The position numbers and the translations under genes were made by a program. 64,000 bases of DNA, from the NCBI GenBank assembly GCA_964348015.1, contig CAYGBC010000050.1, positions 186,001 to 250,000 of the forward strand, in the 5' to 3' direction. The notes below the pieces were generated by a model. It did not search any database. It had not been told where the DNA came from and saw only the letters and a list, made by a program, of their open reading frames with translations. Positions 49,186-58,126 of the stretch are shown here, one piece after another (position 1 is the first letter of the stretch; every line of letters starts with the position of its first letter). This DNA comes from SOIA01 sp964348015. GTDB taxonomy: Bacteria > Acidobacteriota > Aminicenantia > Aminicenantales > Aminicenantaceae.

Positions 49186-50034
49186 ATGCCTTTTTTCCTG
49201 AAAGAAAAAAAAAGTCTCACCGTCCTTATTGCTCTAATCTTTTTCCACTTCCTTTTGATTTCCATGCAAGTTCCTCTGGGAGAAGAGTCGAGTTTTTTTG
49301 AAAAGATAGTTTTTTCTGTTTTTTCTCCCGTGCGCCATGGTGTCCTTTCATTTTTTCGTTCGATCGGAAATATCTGGAATAATTATTTTTATCTCCGGAA
49401 TGTCCAAAGCCAGAATGAACAGATGAAAGAACGGATTTTCTATCTTCAGCAGGAAAATAACCTTCTGCGGAATGCGCTTCAGAAATTCAGGAGCGAGAGG
49501 GAGATTGAGGAGAATCTTTTACAGATGCATTTAAATATTTTGCCATCTCAGGTGATCGGGCTTGACCCCAGCAACTTCTATAAGTCTGTTCTCATCAATA
49601 GAGGCATACTGGACGGGATCAAGAAGAATATGGTTGTTCTCGATAAAAACGGAGACCTCGTGGGGCGAATCGTTGATGCGATTTCGCTCAAAGAAGCCCG
49701 AGTCCAGCTGATTACTGACAATGAGAGTGGAATCAGTGTATTCAGTGAGAAAAACAGGATCCGCGGAATCCTTGCGGGTGATGGAGAAGGGCAATGTCTG
49801 ATGCGGTATGTTCTTGCCACGACGACTTCAGAAGAAATCTCTGAAGGAGAGGATGTGATCACATCGGGGTATGACCGGATCTACCCCTCGGGAATCCGGG
49901 TGGGAAGGATCGTATCCATCACGACAGACACTTCACTTCATAAGCATATCGTTGTGATCCCTTATTTCGATTTTCGGTATTTGGACCAGATCGCGGTCAT
50001 CATGAAAAATCCGCAGGAGTTTTTTAAAGACTGA
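49186..50034 (+). CDS. mreC: Rod shape-determining protein MreC
   Basis: This 282-residue protein has one N-terminal transmembrane helix (about residues 9-25), a coiled coil (about residues 68-110, RNVQSQNEQMKERIFYLQQENNLL) and a periplasmic double-barrel domain. LPSQVIGLDPSNFYKSVLINRGILDGIKKNMVVLDKNGDLVGRIVD and GEDVITSGYDRIYPSGIRVGRI are conserved MreC segments. It bridges MreB to the periplasmic wall synthases PBP2 and RodA. It starts 16 bp after mreB and shares a TGATG junction with mreD. Confidence 0.95.
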   Translation: MPFFLKEKKSLTVLIALIFFHFLLISMQVPLGEESSFFEKIVFSVFSPVRHGVLSFFRSIGNIWNNYFYLRNVQSQNEQMKERIFYLQQENNLLRNALQKFRSEREIEENLLQMHLNILPSQVIGLDPSNFYKSVLINRGILDGIKKNMVVLDKNGDLVGRIVDAISLKEARVQLITDNESGISVFSEKNRIRGILAGDGEGQCLMRYVLATTTSEEISEGEDVITSGYDRIYPSGIRVGRIVSITTDTSLHKHIVVIPYFDFRYLDQIAVIMKNPQEFFKD

Positions 50035-50519
50035 TGAGACTGAATGATTATATCCGTGTGGCCATCGGAATACTGGTTTCCTTCCTTTTCTATACAATTT
50101 TCAGCAGAATATCTCCGTCATTAATTTTGCTCTTGAATGTATTCAGCTTGGTCGTGTTCTACTTTGCCATGAAAAGGGGGGAGATTTTCGGTTCCTGCTT
50201 GGGGGCGGTCTGCGGCCTTTTCCAGGATTATTTTTTTTCCGGTATTTATGGAGTGGCCGGTTTATCGAAGACCGTCTCCGGATTTCTGGCTGGATATTTA
50301 TCCAAAAAGATCGACGTCCAGCCCCCGCTGCGCAACTTTTTTTTCCTGGTCATTCTTCTCAGTTTTGAACTCATCCTGTGGGCGATGCTTTTTTCTTTTA
50401 TCGTTCCTGAAAGCATCAATACAGGAGGCGGGTTGATATTTTTCCAGCCTGTGGCCACTGGTATTCTGGGGACTTTGGTGTATTTTCTGTTGAAACAATT
50501 TAAAAAGGAAAAGTATTAA
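50034..50519 (+). CDS. mreD: Rod shape-determining protein MreD
   Basis: This 161-residue protein is almost wholly hydrophobic, with five or six membrane segments, as usual for MreD. RGEIFGSCLGAVCGLFQDYFFSGIYGVAGLSKTVSGFLAGYLSKKI is the recognisable family core. The ATG at 50034 overlaps the mreC stop by one base. It is the third member of the elongasome operon; sequence conservation in the family is low, so context adds much to the call. Confidence 0.92.
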   Translation: MRLNDYIRVAIGILVSFLFYTIFSRISPSLILLLNVFSLVVFYFAMKRGEIFGSCLGAVCGLFQDYFFSGIYGVAGLSKTVSGFLAGYLSKKIDVQPPLRNFFFLVILLSFELILWAMLFSFIVPESINTGGGLIFFQPVATGILGTLVYFLLKQFKKEKY

Positions 50520-50527
50520 TCGGAAAA

Positions 50528-52387
50528 ATGAAACAAGAAAAAATTTACGAGGATCTTTTTCCTGTTTTGAGAAGAGCCAAATTCATTTTCTTCTTTGTGG
50601 CAATATTTTTTATTTTTTTAATCCTCAATTTCTGGAAAGTCCAGATTCTTGACCATGACGAATACTGGGAAAAGTCAGAAGCGAACAGGATGAGAGAGAT
50701 TGCCCTTCCTTACCAGAGAGGATTGATTTTGGACAGACAAGGGATCATTCTTGCCAACAACAGGGCGTCTTTCCGCGTGTCCCTCATCAGAGAGAATTGC
50801 GAAGACTATGACAAATCCTGTCGAAAAATAGCTCGACTTCTGAATATCGAAGAGCATGTCTTGAAAGAAAGAATAAAAAAATATGAATCCCAACCCCTTT
50901 TTAAACCCATTGTGGTCAAGGAAAACTTGACTTTTGAAGAAGTGGCGATGATTGAAGCCAGAAAGTTAGAACTGCCTGAATTGATTCTCCAATCAGAGCC
51001 CAAAAGGTTCTACCCGTTCGCGAGTTTGGCCGCGCATGTTATTGGTTATCTGCAGGAGCTATCCCCAGAGGAGATGAAGACCGAGACGTATAGAGATCGG
51101 CGTCTGGGTGAGCTTGTGGGGAAGACCGGAATGGAGAAACAGTATGAGACCTCTTTAGTCGGGGGCCACGGTCAGCTTATTGAAATTGTGGACAGCTTAG
51201 GAAGAGGGAGAGATGAGGTCAACCGTCGTGAACCCCAAAAGGGTCAGGATTTAACCATCACATTGGATTCCGACCTTCAAAAGGAAGCCGAAAAGCTGCT
51301 GGAGGGAAGAGAGGGCGCTATTATCGTGATGGATGCCAGCAGCGGAGAGATGCTGGCTTTAGCCAGTTATCCGAATTTTGATCCGAATAGATTCATTAAC
51401 CGTTTTACTTCTGAAGAATGGCTCGATATTGTGAACAGCCCGGAGTTCCCGCTCGAGAATAGAGCTATAAGGGGACTGTATTCTCCAGGCTCAGTCTTCA
51501 AACTGACGATGGCCCTCGGAGCTCTTGATCTGGGGGTTGCCGCAGAAGACACGACTTTCGTTTGCAAAGGGGAGACTCGGATTTACAACCATCCCTTCTC
51601 TTGCTGGCGTGAAGAAGGGCACGGAAAGATTGGCTTTTTTGACGCCATCCGGGACTCCTGCAACATATATTTTTACAATCTCGGAAAGGAAATGGGTATT
51701 GACGAGATCGCGCGCTACGCAAGAATGATGGGATTTGGGTCAAGAACAGGGATTGATTTACCCGGAGAAAAAACAGGTCTGGTTCCAGATCCTCAATGGA
51801 AAATACAAGCCAGAGATGAACCTTGGCAGCTGGGCGAGACAATTTCTGTATCCATCGGACAAAGCTTCATGCTTGTGACTCCAATCCAGATTACTGCCCA
51901 CACAGCTCTGATCGCGAATAGAGGGATTCGAGTCACTCCCCATCTGTTCAAATCGTTGTCCCTCAACGGGAAGAAAAATGAGAGCACGTTCAATCCCCCT
52001 GTTAACCAGAGAGTGAATATGGACATGTCGGTTTTCGAACAAGTCATTCAGGGTATGTGGGAGGCCGTCAATAAACAGGGGACGGGTTGGGCCGCGAATG
52101 TCTCTGGATTCGATGTGTGCGGAAAGACAGGATCCACTCAGGTGATCAGTGAAGATAAATCCGAAGAGCCAGAAGCAGAAATTGAAGAGGGAGAAGAAGA
52201 AGAGGAAGAAGTGAAGACACACTCCTGGTTCACAGGATTCGCGCCGAGGGATAATCCAGAGATTGTGGTCACGGTTATCGTTGAGTATGGGGGAATGGGG
52301 GGAGAAACGGCCGCTCCTCTTGCGAGAAGGTTATTTAACACCTACAGGAAAAAATATGATAGACAGGAGCTTACTCAGACACATTGA
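50528..52387 (+). CDS. mrdA: Penicillin-binding protein 2 (peptidoglycan D,D-transpeptidase)
   Basis: This 619-residue class B PBP crosslinks peptidoglycan during elongation. One transmembrane helix (about residues 18-37) precedes the pedestal domain. The catalytic triad of motifs is intact: Ser322-x-x-Lys325 in YSPGSVFKLTM, Ser377-Cys-Asn379 and Lys534-Thr-Gly536 in VCGKTGSTQ. Just after the KTG strand there is an acidic insert (about residues 543-562, nearly all Glu) before HSWFTGFAPRDNP, which is unusual. It sits between mreD and rodA, overlapping rodA by 32 bp, and forms the transpeptidase half of the RodA-PBP2 synthase. Confidence 0.95.
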   Translation: MKQEKIYEDLFPVLRRAKFIFFFVAIFFIFLILNFWKVQILDHDEYWEKSEANRMREIALPYQRGLILDRQGIILANNRASFRVSLIRENCEDYDKSCRKIARLLNIEEHVLKERIKKYESQPLFKPIVVKENLTFEEVAMIEARKLELPELILQSEPKRFYPFASLAAHVIGYLQELSPEEMKTETYRDRRLGELVGKTGMEKQYETSLVGGHGQLIEIVDSLGRGRDEVNRREPQKGQDLTITLDSDLQKEAEKLLEGREGAIIVMDASSGEMLALASYPNFDPNRFINRFTSEEWLDIVNSPEFPLENRAIRGLYSPGSVFKLTMALGALDLGVAAEDTTFVCKGETRIYNHPFSCWREEGHGKIGFFDAIRDSCNIYFYNLGKEMGIDEIARYARMMGFGSRTGIDLPGEKTGLVPDPQWKIQARDEPWQLGETISVSIGQSFMLVTPIQITAHTALIANRGIRVTPHLFKSLSLNGKKNESTFNPPVNQRVNMDMSVFEQVIQGMWEAVNKQGTGWAANVSGFDVCGKTGSTQVISEDKSEEPEAEIEEGEEEEEEVKTHSWFTGFAPRDNPEIVVTVIVEYGGMGGETAAPLARRLFNTYRKKYDRQELTQTH

Positions 52388-53447
52388 TTGGGTTCTTATA
52401 GGGCTACTGCTCTTGAACTCATTCATAGGAGTCGCATTCATTTACAGCAGCTCGCACTATCTTCCTGGACAATATTTCCTGAGGCAGATGATATGGATAG
52501 TCCTGAGCCTGCTGGCTCTATTTCTGTTACTTATGGTCGACTATAAGGCTTTAGTGTCTTTTTCTGTATATTTTTATATTCTGGCCATCTCGGTTCTTGC
52601 GGGCGTGTTACTGTTCGCCAGATTTGTGGCCGGAGCGAAAAGTTGGATCCGGTTTCCCTTCTTTCAAGTTCAGCCCTCTGAACTCATGAAGATCGTTCTT
52701 ATTCTTTTACTGGCTCTGATCTTCTCCAAATTCAGGCTGGATTACCTGTCTTGGAAAAAAGGATTGTTGAGTGGTGCTGTCACCGCACTTCCTGTTTTTT
52801 TAGTTGCACTCCAGCCCGATTTGGGGACTGCATTGAGTTATGTTCCCATATGTTTAGGAGCACTCATTCTGGCGGGGATCAACAGGAAAATGTTTGTTTA
52901 TATCCTGATCGCGACGCTGCTTGCAGGTGCTGTGGCCTGGAATTTCGGATTAAAGGACTACCAAAAACAGAGATTGAGGACTCTTATCTCACCCAGCAAA
53001 GATCCCCTTGGGTCAGGCTACCATATCACACAATCAAAGATTGCGATCGGTTCAGGAGGATTTTTGGGGAAAGGATACAGAAAAGGGACTCAGAGCCAAC
53101 TGAGGTTTCTGCCTGCACGGCATACGGATTTTATTTTTTCAGTCATCGGTGAGGAATTCGGCTTCTTGGGTGTAGTCCTGGCCTTGATGTGCTATTTTTT
53201 CTTCCTGTATCGGCTGTATCAGTCTATCGGATTTTCTGGAGATCGGGCCGGAGTTTACATTGTTTTTTTAGTGGCAGTGATGATCACTTTCCAGTTTTTT
53301 GTCAATGTGATGATGGTTATCGGTATCTTCCCGATAACAGGAACTCCCTTGCCTCTGTTGAGCTATGGAGGTTCTTCTCTTCTCACGAGTTATTTGGGCG
53401 TCTCACTGGTTTTGAATGTCAAAATGAGAAGATTTGTGTTTGTGTAA
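52356..53447 (+). CDS. mrdB: Peptidoglycan glycosyltransferase RodA
   Basis: This 363-residue SEDS protein polymerises lipid II glycan strands. About ten hydrophobic helices are seen. SEDS signatures are GAKSWIRFPFFQVQPSELMKI, LQPDLGTALSYVPI (the catalytic region Asp), HTDFIFSVIGEEFGFLG and GTPLPLLSYGGSSLLTSYLG. I take the ATG at 52356, preceded by AGGAAAA, rather than the frame opening at 52263 inside mrdA. It ends the mre operon. It works as a complex with PBP2 in the inner membrane. Confidence 0.95.
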   Translation: MIDRSLLRHIDWVLIGLLLLNSFIGVAFIYSSSHYLPGQYFLRQMIWIVLSLLALFLLLMVDYKALVSFSVYFYILAISVLAGVLLFARFVAGAKSWIRFPFFQVQPSELMKIVLILLLALIFSKFRLDYLSWKKGLLSGAVTALPVFLVALQPDLGTALSYVPICLGALILAGINRKMFVYILIATLLAGAVAWNFGLKDYQKQRLRTLISPSKDPLGSGYHITQSKIAIGSGGFLGKGYRKGTQSQLRFLPARHTDFIFSVIGEEFGFLGVVLALMCYFFFLYRLYQSIGFSGDRAGVYIVFLVAVMITFQFFVNVMMVIGIFPITGTPLPLLSYGGSSLLTSYLGVSLVLNVKMRRFVFV

Positions 53448-53668
53448 CAGCGGTTTGATGCATTCCCTCATTTACTAGAAAATTTCTTAATCAGAATATC
53501 AAATGAGTCATTTCTCCAAATCTTTTGTGATTGAATGATTTTGGAAGTCATTTCGCTCCCTTCAGGTTTTATACGCCATTCTCTCAACATCCTTCTCAGC
53601 GCCTGCGTAACTCCGCATCCTTGCCTCAAGCCAGATTTGTTAAGCCACTGCCGGATGTATTTTGTGGA

Positions 53669-53697
53669 TTGAAGAATCCGGAAAATAGAAATACAAT
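53669..53697 (+). promoter_or_regulatory. Sigma-70-type promoter of the radical SAM gene, giving a leaderless start
   Basis: TTGAAG (53669-53674), 17-bp spacer, TACAAT (53692-53697). The ATG at 53705 starts 7 bases after the -10 box, so the mRNA should begin at or next to its start codon. The remainder of 53448-53668 shows no other gene. Confidence 0.6.
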
Positions 53698-53704
53698 GGA
53701 TGCG

Positions 53705-56242
53705 ATGAAGAACTTGTACGAGATTCTTAAGGATGTGGAGAAACCTGGCCGCTATCTAGGCGGTGAATGGAATCAGATTAAAAAAGATCCCTCAAGGGTC
53801 CAAACAAAAGTGGCTCTTGTTTTTCCTGACCTCTACGAGGTCGGGATGTCTTATTTAGGCCAGAAGATTCTCTATTCTCTTTTGAATGACAATCCGAAAA
53901 TATTGGCTGAGAGAGTTTTTGCGCCTTGGACTGACTTTGAGCAGAAACTTCGGTCCGAAAAAATACCCCTGTATTCGCTCGAGAATAAAATTCCTTTGAA
54001 TGAATTCGATATTTTGGGTTTTTCTCTTCTGTATGAACTCAACTACTCGAATATTATGACCATACTGGATCTGGCTGATATTCCTGTCTTTTCCTCAGCA
54101 CGAAGTCTCAACCACCCTCTGGTGATAGCCGGGGGTCCGGCCGCATTCAATCCAGAACCGGTCGCCGAAGTTTTTGACTTGTTCTTGATCGGAGATGGAG
54201 AGGAAGCATTCTTGGAAATTCTTGAAAAGTTTGGTTTGCTCCGGAAAGACTCGAAGGACAAGTCTGATCTTTTAAAGGGATTGGCAAAGGTCAGCGGAGT
54301 TTACGTGCCTTCCTTGTACACAACTTTTCTCCCAAAGGATTCTCGTCTTATGGCAGTAAAGCCTGAGCTGGATGCACCGTCCCGCATACAGAAACGAGTC
54401 CTTCATCCTTTTCATAAGGCGCACTTCCCAGAAAAGATAGTGGTCCCCGATATCAAGATCATTTTTGACAGAGTGTCTGTGGAAGTCGCGAGAGGATGCC
54501 CACAAAAATGCAGGTTCTGTCAGGCTTCGAGTGTTTATTTTCCCCCGCGTGTGAAAAGCCCCTCGCATGTCCTGGACACTGTTTTGAACAGCTTGAAGCT
54601 GACCGGGTATGACGACACTTCCCTCGCTTCCCTTTCCATCAGCGACTACCCCTATCTGGACCCAACTGTGAATGCTTTAATGCTGAAACTGGCTGAGAAA
54701 AAGATCTCTCTTTCGCTGCCCTCTTTGCGGCCCAAAGGTCTGTCTTCCGATGTCGCGGAAAGCATTATCAAGGTCAGAAAAACGGGATTCACGTTGGTCC
54801 CGGAAGCAGGGACCGACCGTTTACGCCGCGTCATCAATAAAAAAATGGAAGATGATGACATCCGGGAGGCATCGCAGAATGCTTTTTCTCAAGGATGGAG
54901 ATTGCTCAAGATGTATTTTATGATCGGGCTTCCGACGGAAAAAGATGAAGACCTCGAGGGAATCGTGAACCTCATCGTTGAAGTCATCAAGATAGGGCAG
55001 AAGATCTTGAAATCACCCCCTCAAATCAACCTCAGTGTATCTTCCTTTATTCCTAAACCGCACACTCCCTTTCAATGGCAGAAGATGGAGGATGAATCCA
55101 ACCTGAGAGAGAAGTATAGATTTCTCAAATCAAAGCTTAAAAGACACCGCTCAGTCAAACTGAAGGGACATCCTTTGAAAAACGCTGTCCTCGAAGCTGT
55201 GTTTTCTCGTGGAGACAGAAAGCTCAATAGAGTCTTGTATGAATCCTGGAAAGAAGGGGCGCGTTTTGACAGCTGGAATGATCTATTCCGATTCAAGACC
55301 TGGGAAAAGGGCTTTGACCAGGAACAGATGGACTACAACGTTTATCTCTCTTCGATCAATACAGACACGCGTCTTCCATGGGACCACGTGGATACAGGGA
55401 TTAAAAAGTCATACCTGCTCGAAGAATTGCGCAGGGCTCTGAAGGAAGAATTCACACCTTCCTGTCTGGATGACAGCTGCGGAACGTGTCAAGGATGCGT
55501 TTTTCCCCATCTCTTGGAGAGAACTTTCACAGAAGAAGTGAAAATCAAGTCTTCTCTTGAATTTCCCCTCGGGAAAGCGCACGAAGAGGAACTCCGCTAT
55601 CGAGTTTTTTATTCCAAGATTCAATCGGCACGCTATCTGTCGCATATCGATTTGAACAACATCATCCAGAGAGCTTTCCGGCGAGCCGGGATCTCTGTTG
55701 TTCACACAAAAGGCTTCCACCCGAAAATGTCGATTTCCTATCTTCCGGCTCTTCCTCTGGGAATGGAAGGGAGAATGGAGTGCCTGGAGTTCAAATCTCG
55801 TTTTCTTTTTAAGGAGGATGAGTTCAAATCTCGACTGAATGCATGCTTGCCTTCAGGAATCCGCATCCTTGGTTTAGAGAGGCAGGAAGGAATCAAATCC
55901 ACTCTGAACAGAGAAATTGACGCACTGGTCTATTCAGTCGATTTGAAAAGCCGAGAGATGATATCGGCTATGAGAGGTCGAACGGTGAAGGAAACATCTC
56001 CATCTCGCTATTACTCACAGATAGAGAGGCGGCTTAATGACTCTTTGAGTAAATCAGACAATGAGTCCATCCAGGAAAAGGTCATAGACAGGAAGACCGG
56101 GAAGCTTTTTCTTCACTTGAAACATAACACACAAAAGAATGTCCGTCCTCAGGATATCGTGAGAAAAATTTTTGGGATCCAAAATCCCACTTTTGTCATG
56201 GCTCGAGAAAAGATCGTGTTCATGGAATACAAGAAAAATTGA
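53705..56242 (+). CDS. TIGR03960-type B12-binding-domain radical SAM protein fused to DUF2344
   Basis: This 845-residue protein joins two modules often found together. The N-terminal part has a B12-binding-like Rossmann region (ALVFPDLYEVGMSYLGQKILYSLLN, VIAGGPAAFNPEPVAEVFDLFLIGDGEEAF) and a radical SAM domain with C-x3-C-x2-C in ARGCPQKCRFCQASSVY near residue 265. The C-terminal part (from about residue 605, LRYRVFYSKIQSARYLSHIDLNNIIQRAFRRAGI) is DUF2344 (TIGR03936). Two CxxC pairs in LDDSCGTCQGCVF precede it. I use ATG 53705, where the promoter ends; the 58 upstream residues are a non-coding extension. It probably modifies RNA or a translation component, since relatives lie near ribosome genes, but the substrate is not established. 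Confidence 0.85.
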   Translation: MKNLYEILKDVEKPGRYLGGEWNQIKKDPSRVQTKVALVFPDLYEVGMSYLGQKILYSLLNDNPKILAERVFAPWTDFEQKLRSEKIPLYSLENKIPLNEFDILGFSLLYELNYSNIMTILDLADIPVFSSARSLNHPLVIAGGPAAFNPEPVAEVFDLFLIGDGEEAFLEILEKFGLLRKDSKDKSDLLKGLAKVSGVYVPSLYTTFLPKDSRLMAVKPELDAPSRIQKRVLHPFHKAHFPEKIVVPDIKIIFDRVSVEVARGCPQKCRFCQASSVYFPPRVKSPSHVLDTVLNSLKLTGYDDTSLASLSISDYPYLDPTVNALMLKLAEKKISLSLPSLRPKGLSSDVAESIIKVRKTGFTLVPEAGTDRLRRVINKKMEDDDIREASQNAFSQGWRLLKMYFMIGLPTEKDEDLEGIVNLIVEVIKIGQKILKSPPQINLSVSSFIPKPHTPFQWQKMEDESNLREKYRFLKSKLKRHRSVKLKGHPLKNAVLEAVFSRGDRKLNRVLYESWKEGARFDSWNDLFRFKTWEKGFDQEQMDYNVYLSSINTDTRLPWDHVDTGIKKSYLLEELRRALKEEFTPSCLDDSCGTCQGCVFPHLLERTFTEEVKIKSSLEFPLGKAHEEELRYRVFYSKIQSARYLSHIDLNNIIQRAFRRAGISVVHTKGFHPKMSISYLPALPLGMEGRMECLEFKSRFLFKEDEFKSRLNACLPSGIRILGLERQEGIKSTLNREIDALVYSVDLKSREMISAMRGRTVKETSPSRYYSQIERRLNDSLSKSDNESIQEKVIDRKTGKLFLHLKHNTQKNVRPQDIVRKIFGIQNPTFVMAREKIVFMEYKKN

Positions 56243-56267
56243 CATGAGGCACGCTTTTCAGTATAAA
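56239..56267 (+). promoter_or_regulatory. Consensus sigma-70 promoter of the acyl-CoA dehydrogenase gene
   Basis: TTGACA (56239-56244), 17-bp spacer, TATAAA (56262-56267). The -35 box overlaps the stop codon of the radical SAM gene. The predicted start near 56274 gives a 44-nt leader with an AAGGAGG site. Confidence 0.65.
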
Positions 56268-56317
56268 TCTCGATTAGTCATAAGAAATGAATGTGAAGAG
56301 ATGAAAAGGAGGAGAGA

Positions 56318-57466
56318 GTGATCAGTTTCAGTTTGACAGAAGAACAGATTGCGCTGCAGGAGATGGCGCGAGAATTCGCCGTAAAAGAAATGATACCCAA
56401 TGCGGCCAAATATGATAAGGGAGATCAGTTTTCGGAAGACGTGATGAAGAAAGCTTTCGAGGTTGGCTTTTTGACATGCACGGTTCCCGAGAAATACGGA
56501 GGCGGTGGGATGAACGACCTGGATACGGTCATTATCAGTGAAGAATTGGCTGCAGGGTGTGCGGGGATGTACACCACGATGATGGTCAATGCCTTGGCGT
56601 ATACACCTGTTATTCTTTTCGGAACAGATGAACAGAAAAAAAAGTTCCTGACCCCTCAGACCCAAAAAATGTCTTTTGCATCTTTCTGTCTGACTGAAAG
56701 AGAAGCCGGTTCTGATGCCGGGGCCTTGAAAACTCGAGCAAAAAAAGTCGGGAAGGAATACATCATCAACGGATCGAAATGTTTTATCTCGAACGGAGGG
56801 ATTGCGAGTTTTTATGTGGTGTTTGCAAATTCGAATCCTGAGAAAGGAATGAGAGGATTGAGTGCCTTTGTCGTTCCCAGAGAAACTCCGGGAGTCATCG
56901 TCGGAAAAGAGGAAGATAAAATGGGACACAGGGCTTCCAATACTGTAGAGTTGACGTTTGAGGATGTGAAAATTCCAGAAGCAAATCTTTTAGGAAAGGA
57001 AGGAATAGGTTTTATCATAGCAATGAGGACACTGGATAAGACTCGAGCACCCGTGGGAGCTGCGGGAGTCGGCGTGGCGAGAGCCGCCTTGGAGTATGCG
57101 ATTGAATATTCCAAGAACAGGAAGCAGTTCGGGAAACCAATCGCTCTCTTTCAAAACACCTCATTTAAGATTGCTCAGATGGCCATGGAGATTAACGCAG
57201 CCCGCCATTTGGTGTGGCACGCCGCTTGGCTTATGGACGAAGGAAAGCCCTGCGGGAAGGAATCAGCGATGGCCAAAGCGTACGGCTCTGATGTGGCCAT
57301 GAAAGTGACTACAGAGTGCGTACAGATCCTCGGGGGCTACGGATACATGAAGGACTATCCGATGGAAAAGCTGATGAGAGATGCAAAGCTTCTCCAGATC
57401 TATGAAGGAACGAATGAGATCCAGAGGTTAGTGATTTCCCGGGAGATTATCGGTCCGATCGCATAA
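56318..57466 (+). CDS. Acyl-CoA dehydrogenase
   Basis: This 382-residue flavoenzyme oxidises acyl-CoA to trans-2-enoyl-CoA and passes electrons to ETF. Signature segments are SFCLTEREAGSDAGALKTRAKKVGKEYIINGSKCFISNGGIA and the C-terminal QILGGYGYMKDYPMEKLMRDAKLLQIYEGTNEIQRLVISREI, where the Glu of YEGTNE is the usual catalytic base of short- and medium-chain enzymes. The start is a GTG with a strong AAGGAGG site. Chain-length preference is unknown; short-chain or branched acyl-CoA from amino acid breakdown would fit the window. No ETF genes lie nearby. Confidence 0.94.
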   Translation: MISFSLTEEQIALQEMAREFAVKEMIPNAAKYDKGDQFSEDVMKKAFEVGFLTCTVPEKYGGGGMNDLDTVIISEELAAGCAGMYTTMMVNALAYTPVILFGTDEQKKKFLTPQTQKMSFASFCLTEREAGSDAGALKTRAKKVGKEYIINGSKCFISNGGIASFYVVFANSNPEKGMRGLSAFVVPRETPGVIVGKEEDKMGHRASNTVELTFEDVKIPEANLLGKEGIGFIIAMRTLDKTRAPVGAAGVGVARAALEYAIEYSKNRKQFGKPIALFQNTSFKIAQMAMEINAARHLVWHAAWLMDEGKPCGKESAMAKAYGSDVAMKVTTECVQILGGYGYMKDYPMEKLMRDAKLLQIYEGTNEIQRLVISREIIGPIA

Positions 57467-57600
57467 GAATCTGCGGTTCCTCACAATAGAGGGATTCCAT
57501 GCAGGACACGGAGCATCAGTCTTGGTGAGAATCCCAGGGGAAAAGAGATTTAAGAAAGAAAATCGAGGGTAAAGGAAAACGCAGAGTTGAGTCGAGCGGC

Positions 57601-58002
57601 TTAGAAGCCCCCTTCCTCCTTCTCTTCAAACCATTCCAGAACGATTCCGACTTCTTCGACACCGGCACCTCTGGCTATGTCCATGAGCTCAACGACGTTG
57701 GTGAACGGAACACGCGCGTCGGCTCTGATCAGTATGGACTTGTGTTGGCGGGGACCGTAAATGTTCACCAATTGACTGTGAAGCAGGTCGCGTTCATAGA
57801 AGTTTTTGTTGACATCGATTTTCCCGTCGAAATGCAGAGTCATAACAATCGCGTCAATGCTTTGATCTGTGCTTCCCAGGGTTTCCGGCAGTTTTGCATC
57901 CATGCCCCTCTGTACGGTCGGTGTGATCACCATGAAAATGATGAGCAGGACCAAGAGAACATCACACAGTGGAACGACATTCGGTTCAGCTTTTGTCGCC
58001 AT
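57601..58002 (-). CDS. ExbD/TolR family biopolymer transport protein
   Basis: This 133-residue protein has one N-terminal transmembrane helix with the essential aspartate in PNVVPLCDVLLVLLIIFMVITP (about residues 8-29) and a periplasmic domain. That is the ExbD/TolR design, which couples the proton gradient to outer-membrane work with a partner ExbB/TolQ. No ExbB or TonB gene lies next to it. The C-terminus ends in an acidic tail. A TTGACA-18-TAAAAT promoter and GAGGAGG site lie upstream. Partner identity and cargo are unknown. Confidence 0.88.
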   Translation of the reverse strand: MATKAEPNVVPLCDVLLVLLIIFMVITPTVQRGMDAKLPETLGSTDQSIDAIVMTLHFDGKIDVNKNFYERDLLHSQLVNIYGPRQHKSILIRADARVPFTNVVELMDIARGAGVEEVGIVLEWFEEKEEGGF

Positions 58003-58038
58003 ACGCTCCTCCTCGTGTTATGAGTTACCGTAGAAATA

Positions 58039-58068
58039 ATTTTACGATAGGTTCTCAAGGTTTGTCAA
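58039..58068 (-). promoter_or_regulatory. Sigma-70-type promoter of the ExbD gene
   Basis: On the minus strand: TTGACA (58068-58063), 18-bp spacer, TAAAAT (58044-58039). It is divergent from the promoter of the TIGR04076 gene only 7 bp away. Confidence 0.55.
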
Positions 58069-58075
58069 TGCGTTA

Positions 58076-58104
58076 TTGATTTTTTTCAACTCTGCCTATA
58101 TTAT
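58076..58104 (+). promoter_or_regulatory. Sigma-70-type promoter of the TIGR04076 gene
   Basis: TTGATT (58076-58081), 17-bp spacer, TATTAT (58099-58104). The predicted start near 58111 leaves an AAAGGAGG site before the GTG at 58127. Confidence 0.55.
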
Positions 58105-58126
58105 TTGAGCAGAGAAAGGAGGAAAA

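Noticed and set aside
53531..53704. 58-residue N-terminal extension of the radical SAM protein
   Set aside because: A TTGAAG-17-TACAAT promoter lies inside it and homology begins after the ATG at 53705.
57491..57535. GGGATTC/GAATCCC inverted repeat after the acyl-CoA dehydrogenase gene as a terminator
   Set aside because: The loop is 31 nt and no T-run follows; probably chance.
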